From Anseranas semipalmata (lineage: Eukaryota; Chordata; Aves; Anseriformes; Anseranatidae): a stretch of 64,000 bases of DNA. The notes under the pieces are model-generated. The model was not told the DNA's origin, made no database searches, and saw only the letters and a list, made by a program, of their open reading frames with translations. The stretch spans positions 275,830-339,829 of the forward strand of contig VXAA01004295.1 of NCBI GenBank assembly GCA_013399115.1. Direction: 5' to 3'. Positions within the stretch are counted from its first letter, which is position 1, and every line of letters begins with the position of its first letter. Below are positions 39,801 to 51,800 of the stretch, piece by piece. The translations under genes and the position numbers were made by a program.

Positions 39801-42800
39801 TACTGGTGAACAACTACTTGTTTTATATAACCATGGAGTCAGGAAGATTAAAGATAAACTGTGCTCATTCAATTTATGTATGATTCCAAATGACTGCATG
39901 GGATGTCAGTAAGAATTTGAAAAATAGGTTTAGCTTTCATTTGTAGAACAGACTACAGATTAATTTTCATTTGAAAAAAAAAAAAAGCTAGAAGCAGCAT
40001 CACTGTAGGTTAATATAAAACTCACCAACAAACCAATTGAAGTTAAGCTAATATTTAGCTCTTGATTGTGAAGTCCAAAGCTTCCTGCAACTTCAACAAC
40101 TATCTGTAGACAAGTACATGGCATTGTTGGAAGAAAGTCTGTCACAACCAACTGAAGACACTGGAATGCAGTCCGTATTAAGGACTCTCTTAAAAAAAAA
40201 CAAAACAAAAAACAAAACACACACACACACTCTAATTTCAAATTTCTTCAAAAGCACAGAAACTTTTTGAATACAATACCTCAGGAGATAACAACATTAG
40301 AAAAGCAAGATATAGATATATATATTTTTAAAATTTTGGAAATGGATTCACAAGATTTAAAATGTTTCAACTACACTTTTTTGAGATACGACATTTAGTT
40401 GAAGCCTTAACTTAAAGTATGTACCTAAAGTAGGCCAAACAGATGGGTGGGCAAAATGTATTTTTATCTATTAGGAAAGATGCATGATAATATAATGGTA
40501 GTCTTACATGTTTCAATGCTATATTCTGTTAGCCAAAATCGTTTGAAAATACCTGCCATTAAATATGTATTTAACAAATACTCTGCCTTCAGAATTAAAT
40601 TCTGAATACGAACAGATAAAATAAAAATGTAGTATGGAAAAGGGTTGTGAGGAGTTCTCCAAGCAGGAAGGTTATCCACAACCAAAGTCTTGTTTAGTGA
40701 GAGATAGAATGAAGGAATCAAAAAAGAGCAGTGGAGTATAGGTAATACAAAACAAGACAAACTGCTGCAGCTGCATTTAAATTTAACTACAGGTTTGTAA
40801 TATAGAAACTGAGTATGCTTCAGAATATATATTCCAGGGGGAAAAAAAAAATGTAAATGTCAGTTACTTATTTCAGAATCCAAAGTAAAAGAAACTTTTT
40901 TTTCCAATTAATTCAAAATTAATATCATAGGTGGACCACTTCTACTGTATTGTAACAGCCAGCCTGAGATGGAAGTCAGAGAAATGCACACAAAACTTCA
41001 CATGGACAATAACAGTATAACTAATAATTCTATGTAATAAGATGCATACTGACACCCATCCCACCACGTAAGACCAAAGGATATATCCTTGCTATACTTA
41101 TGGAGGAAATGTTCACACACTACTTTCCTTCGCATTCATTACATGAGTCTATAAAGTGAAACACACCCAAAACTGCTGCAGTTCCCTCTCCACTACAAAA
41201 TTCCAGAGGTATGTGATCTTCAAGGACTCTACAGGAAAAGGAAAGAGGGCAGGAAATGAAAGTATAGTTACACAGCTCATTTTGAAGAACTGCATTAATG
41301 GGCAAGTAACCTTTTTTTCTATATTCAAATACAAGGCCACTGGAACAAATTCAAAGCAGTTCATTTCCCAGTTAATGTCCTCACATTACTATGTGTTTGC
41401 AGAAAGGTTTCAAAGTCCTTCATGCAAGTGGCAACAGCAATGCAGCTGTTCAAAATGTAAAATTGTCCTTAATGGTATGGATAGTCACCCAAAAGGTAAA
41501 TAGAAATGTAAGAAACCTAAGCTTAGCTCTAGAAATTTTCTGTAGTGCCTTACCTATCCTTAAAATAAACAGGGACATCCCATCAAAAGGAAATTCTTCC
41601 AAGGAAGTTTTCCTTTTGTTTAGCAGGCTAACATCGTGCAAGCAGAAGGAACTTAAGTATCAGTGGCTTTCAAACTAGCATCTTCTGTATCTATAGCAGC
41701 CTGCCAAGACACGCTAGAAGGCAAATGGATCTCTACCCTGGTCTGCAGGAAGTTCACTGAGCAGAAGGAAGACGCTTGTGAAGAAAGCCTAACAGTCAAC
41801 AGCTCATATTTAAAGTATGATAGTGCCTGCATTTTGTGATCACAGCTACAAGTTAAGTAAGATAGTCAGTTGTTTCCTAAGGAAAAGAAGGTTTGCTTAA
41901 TTTTTTTTTCCTACGGTAGTTGATATGATGTGGTCAAAACAATGCTACGTAGTTGAAGAAAAGTATTCTATATTCTTTATAGGAAAGGAAGCATGGCTAC
42001 CAAAAAGAGGATGCTCACAACCAAGAATGCCAACATCCATGGGGATTTTGGTGAGTATTACTGCCAGAGCGAGCAATACTGGTACAATAGCAAAATCCTC
42101 CAAGCATTTGAAGAAGGGGCTTAAAAGGTCCTCGTATGGCCAGAAGACAGAAGCTAAGGTGGGGAGAAAAGAGAGATATGCTAAAGTGAATCTTTGGATA
42201 CCCAAGTTATTTGATGACCTATCACGGTACACAGAGTCTTGACTAATACCAAAGAAGGAATAATAGTCTAAGTGTGTGGGAATAGTTCTTGGTGCTCACA
42301 GTTTCAGGGTCAGATGTTCATTCCACTGCTCATTTCGAAAGAGCTTCTTGCAACTTCACCTCTTACTTTCCCTTGTGGGCAAGGGGACCAGTCCCCAGTA
42401 CATGCTCCCTAGCTATAACAATTATTTTGGTCTTCTGAAAGAGTAATTCAGTAAAATAAAAATGTTTTCTACAGGAAAAATTAACAAAACTGTATGTCTG
42501 TTGAATAAAATTGTTCATAAGCTAAAAATGACAACAAATTTATGCTATTATCTAAGTGGTTATTAAAGTATGAAAATAAAAGCAGAACCCTTTCTACTGT
42601 TGTCATTTTACATGATTTTAAAGTTTTATTTCGACCACTTACCCCTGATCACTTCGGATTGCCCCCATGACTCCAAGGACCAATGGCCAACCAGGTCCTA
42701 AGCTGTCACCCTGACTCTGCAAAATCTGCAGCACACACTCCAACTGCTTGATCCTAATATCGGGATGACTAATGTTTGACAGTTCCTTGAGTGGATTCAA

Positions 42801-45800
42801 TAAAAGCAGCTGCAGTCTCTAAAAGTAAACAATAAATGTTAGTATCCTTAATATGCTTTAACTGATTCTTAATTATCTTAATATATAATATGTGAAATTA
42901 TTTGGTACCAATCTAAGATTCTTAAGAAGAGGTTTTTAAGAGTTATCTAAAATGCTGAAAAGTCAGTGTCAGACTGGCCCTTCTAAAAAACTCTTTATAA
43001 AGGATCTCAGCTGGAAATCTGCATTTATTTCTTCTTTTTCCACCAGTTCTCCACGTTCCTCAGGGAGCAGCTACAGCATGCTGTCACCGTTGCATAAAAA
43101 CCATCATGCAACTTTACGCTCACCCAGCAGGGTGAGCTTCCTATTCAGCTCAGCTTCCTACTCAACAGACCTTGAAAACACTATCCACTGAACCTCAGTA
43201 AAAATATTAGAATGTTTTATTAATGATGGGTTGAATAGCTGTGATTTAGAAGGCTAGGCAGTTTATTTTTTACATGCCACTACATCACATACGTACTTCA
43301 AAACATTCTGGAATTGTTTTGTGCTCATGAGGGTGATCCACAATTTGTTCTAACAAACGGACATAATATGCAGGCATCACCACTGTTACGCATTTGAAAA
43401 AGGAAGGAGAGGGGAGTTCATTAGAATGCACAAGGTGATTTTCAATAGTTACAACTGAATGTTACAGCTGTAGGATTTATAAACTCAATGGTAAAATTGC
43501 TTTATGAATGCCTCCTATTCACTGAACTGCAGAAAACTTCCTCCAGGGAAGATTTTGATCTCATGTTCATTATAAGTTCCAGAAAAGAAGGAAAGCAGTT
43601 TTTCATAAACTTACTTTACCTGATTCTGTGATAATGGAGGATCATGGCTGAATGTCAGTCCTGCTTTAATGAGAGAAGTTAAAGCTTCTGCTCCCCATTC
43701 TCTCATTCTGGAGTTGGGATGCTGACAGACCTGAAAACACAACAGTCTTCTGTTAAAAGGCATTTTTATTTAACCAAGATTTGAATATATGTAATATTTA
43801 AAATTGGGTATTTAAATTGTAGTGGATCTTTACATACAATATTCTAGTAAAATATTTTTACAACAATACAATAAATCTATAAATGTTAAAATTAGGTTTA
43901 ATAGTAAAAAAAAAATGCATCTTTTAGACAGACATACCTTCTGAATAAGGAAGCAACAGGAAGCAGTGAAAGACACAGAAGGAAACAAATTGAAAACCAC
44001 AGCAGTTCAAGTCAATACATTCTCCAAAAATCAATATACTAACAGCTATTTCAGATATTGATGGGCTAAAAGGTACCAAACAACTCTTCAATGAATCCTG
44101 AAACTCTTAGGTTTAACTCAGCCTTAAGCTACTATAAAATTCTAAGTTTCATCTTTCACACACAGTTTAGCATACATAATCAAGTAAGGAAGCATGCCAT
44201 TAACCAACACAGTAACTGTCTACTCTTCTGTGGTCCCAAATACAAAAAGTACATAGTGAATGTAAATAAGTTTTACACATCATTATTTCAAAAACTTGAC
44301 AAAACAACAGTGAACACTATTTCACACCTAAGTTTCAAATGTCTTCATTTCTTCCTCTTTGTCTCCTAGTAATCTAAACCTAATAGTTTTTCTACTTTTT
44401 TTTTTTTAGAACAGAAAAATTAAAAACACTGTGCAAACCCATTGCATAGATACACAGTATGAACTGTTATCCTGTATCTGTTGCCCTCAAATAAATAAGG
44501 TATCTACAATCTCATTGACCTCTACCTAATTTTTCCGATCCACCCTTCCAGCCCTAACTCAGGTGGTGTGAGAACCCAGAATCTTTCAAAGTCCAAGGCA
44601 GGACCACAAGGAAGGCAAATGGTTTGGGTTGGTGGACTGTTTCCTTATTGGACACTGGCCAAACTGAAAAGGAAAACTATGCAGAAGATTTAGCTTCATG
44701 CTGAAAATGAAGAAAAGAAATAGCTATTCTCCTGAATTACTTTTATTTTTGTTACTTTATATAAAATGAATTTGAACTACTTCATTGTGCTCTGAATCTG
44801 ACCAGATAACCAGTTTCAGAGACAGGGAAGGAATTCTTCCCTCAGGTTGTGTTTAACTGAATTTGCAGTTGGTGCTTTCTCCTCCCTCACTGTACCTTAA
44901 AGACACAGGTTTAAAAGGAAATAAGGTAGTACTTTAAAATAAATTGCAATAGACTATGTATTTCCTACAAAACAGTGGCAAATATCCACAATGGATAATA
45001 CACTGAAACAGACTGCTTACTAGAGAAAAACATGGAGTCCCAAGATGTAGATGGTGAACCTTAGCATCTTGGATGGGAAAAAAAGACAAGAGAAAGAGAT
45101 GCCTGTCCTTTAAGTCTTTAAACCTTTAAGTAACCAAATTTTTTCTCATAGATAAAAGATTGGATCTCCATATAGAGATGACCAGTCCTTAGTACTGTTT
45201 GAAATAATGCACTGGTTCAAAGGAAGCGTCTGACACTCTGGAAAATGAGGAAGAAAATCTCTCTGCTTGCATCAGGTTTACGTGATGAGGTTTTGTGGGT
45301 GTGGGGAACTGCAGGGATGCTCTCTGTGAGAAGAAACCAGGAGCTGCCCCGTGGTGGGCACTGCCAGTTCCAGCCAGCTTCAAAAGGGACCCGCCGCTGG
45401 CCAAAGCTAAGCCAGTTGGCAACACTGGTGGCACACCTCTGTGATAGCATATTTAAGAAAGAGCAAAACATGTCGTGCAGCAGCTGTGAGAGAGGAGTGA
45501 GAAAATGTGACAGAAACAACTCTGCGGACACCAAGATCAGTGAAGGAAGGAGAGGAGGTGCTCCATGTGCTGGAGTAGAGATTCCCCCGCAGCCTGTGAG
45601 AGGCCCATGGTGGAGCAGGCCGTCCCCCTGCAGCCCATGGGTACCACATGGAGCAGATCTCCACGCTGCAGCCATGGAGGAGCCCATGATGGAGCAGGTG
45701 GATGTGGCCTGAAGGAAGCTGCAGCCCATGGAGAGGAGCCAATGGTGGAGCAGGCTCCTGGCCAGAAATGTAGCCTGTGGAGAGGAGCCCATACTTGAGG

Positions 45801-48800
45801 AGGTTGTCTGGAAGGAACTGCAGCCCATAGGGGGCCCCATGCTAGAGCAGTCTTGAAAAATTGCCGCCCATGGGACTGTAGAGCAGTTCATGAAGTACTG
45901 TAGCCCACGGGAGGGACATTGCACTGGAGCAAGGGAAGAGAGTGAGAAGGAAGGAGTAGCAGACAAAATGCTATGGACTGACCACAACCCCCATTCCTCA
46001 TTCCCTGCACCGCTCACGGGTGAGGAGAAGGTAGAAGTGGGAGTGAAGATGAGCCTGGGAAGGGGAAAGGGAGGGGCTGGGCGGAAGGTGCTTTTATTTA
46101 TTTCTATTTCTATTTCTCATTATTCTACTCTGTTATTAATTGGCAATAAATTAATCTTCCCCAAGTCAAGTCTGTTTTGCCCATGACAGTAATCGGTGAG
46201 TGATCTCCCTGTCTTTATCCTGACCCATGACCTTTTTTCATCATATTTTCTCCCCTTGTCTTGCTAAGGAGGGGGAGCGAGAGAGCAGTGTGGTGGGCAC
46301 TCTGCAGCCAGCCAACGTTAACCCACTACAGTCCTTTACCCTCTTTAAATCTAAACTTGTTCTTGTATTTCACTCTTCTACCTAGCCCTGCAGAGGATTA
46401 AAACTTTATAGTTACATTCTGTCACCTGTTTTTAGTTTCAAACTCAAATTCAAAATTTAAGATTTTTTCCCTGTTGAAACACATTTTTCATACAGGAGTC
46501 AAAATATTTACTCTACAAATTGAAATGGGATTGACACACCCATGTTGCTATTTATATAGTATTCTCTTTAAGAAACCATTCAAACTGTTAATTTACATTT
46601 ATTAAAAACAAACAAACAACTTTGTTAGTATATCTAATGGCTCCAATCTATCTGGTAAAGACACAAAAAACACATCTTAAAATCTCCCTAGATTAATTCA
46701 AAATAAAGCTTGTTTTTGCCACCGTATGTACAACACATATATGGTGTATAAAGACCGACAGCACCATAAAGACAGTCAGTAAGAGCTATAAAACACTGGA
46801 ATTTAAATATTTAAATTAACTTTAAAATTCCAGCTGTGATGCAATCAAATTGTAAAAACAATGTACATAAAACAAAACATCTAATTACACTTTAGATTAA
46901 AAGAAAAATTTACACTTCAAAAATGCACTGCCACAAGGTCTTCCTTATTACAAACTAAGTTGTAGTACAACTGATAAAAGCAATTACTTACCTCCAGGAG
47001 ATGACCTGTCAGAGGTCTCCAAAGAATCTCGATCCTGTGCATGTTAACTAGTCCTGTTTCCAGTAATTTAGCAACAGCAAAAAGCGATGGTTCCTTAGTA
47101 AAATGGAATTTGAACACATGACTTTGAGGTAACTTAGATAATGTCAGAAACCTTCACTTATAAATAGTAAATTAAGATGCAACCAGTCTCCATTGGAGTA
47201 GTGCACTTCCCAAGCTGTTGTCACAGCATTCACAGCAGTAGTATGGCTGTGAAGCTCCCACAGCATCTGCAGTACTTCATGAGAAGCCACAAGGGGGTAG
47301 CAACAGCGTATCATGAAGAATACTTTTTTTCATATTTTTTCATACAGTTTTCTCCTAGTTTGAACAAGAAACCAAAGCTGTAGCACTCCTTTCAAAACTC
47401 TCATTTTTACATAGTCCTCCCTCCAACCAGTTTCATAACATATTTTACTAGCAAAACAGCCTTCTTTCCATAACAACTTTTAAAGTTAAAACTGTATGTG
47501 AACCAATAAAATAAAACATTTCACTTAAGACTCCCCTTATGCTTTGTCTTCCATCTGCTTCATGAACACCCTGCAGGAATATGGTACATTTCCAATTCAT
47601 CAAACACAAATGCAAATATTTATTATAAGCTTCAATATACCAATCAATCGACATTTATTCAAAATTGACTGTTGCACCAGAATTATTCTGCTCCTCTCCA
47701 TTCCCACTTCTGCTGATTTTTTATTCTCAAACACAAAAAAAGTCTTGTTTTAATTCATTCTCTTTTCTTTGCCTTTTTACTGTAATTGTCAAAAATTATA
47801 AAGTATGTTTTCTGTCATCGTTATCTCTAGTGTAATAGATCAAATAAAAACTTTCAGAAGCTCTCCTCTGAGATTAGATTGTGACTAGAAGAAGACATAT
47901 TCAATATTCTTCAATCACATGGTCTTTAATCTTTCTGGGCTAAAGGTTATTTTCCGAGGCTGACAGGAATACTACCATTTTTCCAGGTAAATAAGAGTTA
48001 CCGTTTTTTTAATACCTAAATTGTTGTGCTTTACCTGAAGTATATCATAAAAAAATACTGAAAATGAGCATCTCACAGAACATACTGTGCCAGTCAGAAT
48101 CCCTAATGTCTGAAATTACAAGGACTATCTAAAGTTTTATCCATCCACAATCTGATTAATAGAAACACATGACATTAGGTAACAAAAAACATAGCAAGAA
48201 CACCACGAGAATGTCCACATGATTTAGTGACCACATGAGCATTATAAACAAGACATTCTTTGGTTCCTAACTTATTTTTTACTCTGGAGGAAAAAATCAA
48301 CTGTATTACTGTCTTAACATTAGACAATGTTAGCTTAAAAGACAAATGCATAAGTCTTCTGCCTGTTTCACAAAAGCATAAATGAAGAAAATAGAGAACT
48401 CTTTTTATACCTTATTGTTTCCATAGGCCATATCCATGGCTTCCAGAGACAAGGAGCAAAGGGCATTTATTAAGTGATGTAAAGACACATCATCAAGGTA
48501 CCTGAAAAATAACAGCTATCAAAATACAGCCAAGTTTGATACACACACATTATTTTAATTATAAGATAAGTTTCTTACTGTGAGCTTTCAAAAAGCCTTG
48601 AAAGTATGTTGGATATAACTGGTAGATCAGTCATAACTGCTGTAGTCAGGACCTTGAAAAGAGACAGATATGTATCTTACAGATTGCAACAGAAAAGACC
48701 CCATAATCATTAACTATAAAATGTACAATCATGCTTACTGTGCTGGGCCCTTCTACAGCTCTTCCAGGTTTTAAGGCACCCCCAACACCAGGTTTCAGCC

Positions 48801-51800
48801 CCAGAATCCACACAAGATGCTGAAATACAAAAGGATGATTTTCAGCAGAAAAGCTTCTTCAGGCAGAGACTAACGTTCTACACAAGCTAGCTGACAGCCT
48901 TCCAACTGAACAGAATTCAAAGAAAATGCTACAGTAATTACTCAAGGCAATTCAAAGTACACCACGGGTAGAATCAAATTTTTTTTCTATTGGTCACATA
49001 AAAACTCAAAACCAAAGTCCAATAAAAAAGGAAGACATCAGAAAACATAAATATTCCCTACTATACCTGAAGAGTAGCCAGGACAAGTTGCCATGATGTA
49101 CCAAGAACAGCTCCATGGCAGTGAGCTAAGTTGAGTAATGTCCTCATACACTGGATATTTTTTGAAGTCAGCTGGGAAAAAAAAAAAAAATTATTCTGTA
49201 ACAACAGTATTTCTAGGTGAGCTGGTTTTGGCTGGGATAGAGTTAACTTTCTTCACAGTAGCTCATAGGCTGCTATGTTTTGGATTTGTAATGAAATCAG
49301 AGACATTGATATGCAGAAAGAAGCTGGTAAGCAGGACAGAGATCGTTTACAAGTTGCACTTACCATTACTGTTCCCTGTGGCTGAAGAGCTAAGGGTTGC
49401 CCTACTGCTACAACTTGCTGATGAGACTCACTTGAGGGACTGATCATTTGAACATTCTGTCCCTGAATGGAATATGCTAGAGGAAAAAGAAAAAAAATAA
49501 TCCACATTTAAAATCCCGTACTTGCTGTACTAACAACCACCACCACTCCTGAGTGGTGGCAAAAAAACTCCTGAAAATTTTTTCCACAGTATTAGCTTTA
49601 AGATAGCTTACGTCGTTGAAACCTTTAGTTATATTTAGATTATTATGTCTTTACCTTACAGGGTTAAAGGAACCAGTAGTAATTTCTCCCTCCCTTTTAC
49701 AATATATTAATACATTTTATGTTGAGACTAAAATATTTGTGCTAAGATGCTAAGCCTCAGACTATGTCTCAACTCAGCCACGTGTGGCTATTATCTGTAA
49801 GTGGTAGAACTGTGTGCTACCATTGTACTAGTGCACTCAGAAAATGAACATTTCACAAGTGCTATGTAGTGATGTCTTTCCAATTCAGGACTACAGGCGA
49901 TCCTTTTTATAACTCACCTGTAAAAAGAAGAGTAACTTAACTAAAATAGCATTAAGTTCACTGCTTCATCTCCACACAGATTAATGTAGCTCACACATAC
50001 TGCTTCACAGAGTTCTGATCTAATAATACACATAGCTAGTGGGCTGGAGAAAAGGTTCTGGTCCTTGTTCTAATACTAAGGTATTTTGGTTTCATATTAA
50101 GAGGTCTAACGTTAAATCCATCTGCCTATTCCCCAGGTAGTTGCAGTTCTGGCTACACAGCAATTAATTTTCAAAATTAGAAACAGAGTATATCCTCACC
50201 TGGCATAGCCCATGATTTACAACATTATCTCAGGATGTGGGAAGCATCAATCGAATTCTTGTAAGCTCAGAGTCCAGAACTTAAGACCTTCTATTTACTC
50301 AGTAACTACTCCCAGTAGCTACACAATTGTAGAAAAGACTGTAGTATACCACACATGCAGGATGTTCTAGTCAGATACAAAGTATCTAAGTTTCTTGTCA
50401 GGGATTTTTTCAGAATTTGAATGCCTTAATTACATATCCTAACAGATGTTTAGGATGATAGACAGATCTCCTTAGAATATGAACTTCTGATTTATGCTAA
50501 GCATCCAGGGAAGTTTTAGGTTGACTAGAATGATATCTAGCAGATGCTGCAAGATAAATAGTTCTGGAAAGGAGGCTATCTAGACCCTGACTATAGATTC
50601 TGAGTAAATTTAGTATAGCCAAATAGTTTATGCTAAACAATAATACTGTTGTGCATCTTTGCAATCATACCCTGAGAAAATTTGGCTTTAGATATATGGA
50701 TGATATGTGGAACAAAATTAAACACATTTGATAATAAAGGAAAATCTATATACTTACATTTGCTGGACAGAGCTGCAGTTGTGCTGTTTAATACAGTAAG
50801 GGCATAGTGAGGAGGCAAGGATCCTTTGCAAATGGCAGTGATAAAGGCATCTCTTGATGTTACAAGACCCAGTCTTCCACAGAGCGCAGCCATGGTCAAT
50901 TCTGCTTTTAAAATATTTTCAGTAGCAGCTTCATCAGTGCTGAAACAGTACACATCGTTTAGTAAGAATTAATCCATGGCACAGAGGCAGGCAGTTAACC
51001 AAAACTGAAATCAATGAGAACTCATACTTTGAAACTGGCAACACTGTAAGTACTGAAGAGCAAACATAACTGATCAACAAAATTCTCCAGAACCATTTCC
51101 TATAAAATTGGTCCTTAGTTATGAATGATTTGGCAAAGCAAACTATGAGGAGCTATTTACCATTAATTGCAGAAAATAGTGTTTGATAGCAAAAGACTCT
51201 TTGAAAGCGACGATAAAGTTACCAAAGTTATTACTTAGTAAACAGCTCTTCCACTTGAAAAACTGTGTATTAATAACAAGTACTGAGATATTATTTAGAC
51301 TCTTATCAACATTAATCATGACATGAGTAGAATCACTTCAACATCTTGAAATATTCAAGCAAAGTAATAAAGGAATAAAAATAATTCAAATAGTTTAAAT
51401 GCCAGTCTTTGAAAATGTAATTAATTTTTCTACACTGAAGTAAATGATGTAGTGAAGTACATCAAAGGTTTATTTTAGACTTTTGGGGACCTCCATGTAG
51501 TTTACTCTTAACAGATCCAGTCTAGCCATCACTAATCCACAGAGCCCTCTCTACTTATGCACTACAAACAGCTCTATCAAACAACTGCCAACCACTATAA
51601 AAACTCAGTTCAAAATATAGCTGGGAATATCATCTCTGAAAAATCAAAGGAAACAGAAGACCAAATACCTTGCATCAAGTAGGAGAGATAATGCAGCAAG
51701 AAGACCACACCAACAGGCATTCACCATTTCTTCCCAGACAGCTCTGCTAACTTGAAAGAAATACATATACTTGTTTATAGTAGAAATACATAATTGAAAG

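Larger units (their letters stand above)
45190..46330 (+). mobile_element. probable solo LTR of an avian endogenous retrovirus
   Basis: A GC-rich block of about 1.1 kb in an AT-rich intron. The right part has LTR-like order: a purine-rich stretch, CTATTTCTATTTCTC, an AATAAA hexamer (46145-46150), then TCTGTTTTGCCCATGAC, and a terminus ending GTTAACCCACTACA at 46330. I recall closely similar repeats from bird genomes but cannot name the family. The same six bases, GTCCTT, lie at 45185-45190 and directly after the block at 46331-46336, which fits a target-site duplication (5 or 6 bases). A canonical TG at the left end is not seen; with a 5-base duplication it would read TA. No retroviral genes are present, so this looks like a solo LTR antisense to MON2. 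Confidence 0.7.

Noticed and set aside
45217..46017. A 266-codon minus-strand open frame over the GC-rich block
   Set aside because: It runs across the LTR and its tandem repeat, has overlapping frames on both strands and no family resemblance. GC-rich tandem repeats produce such frames by chance.
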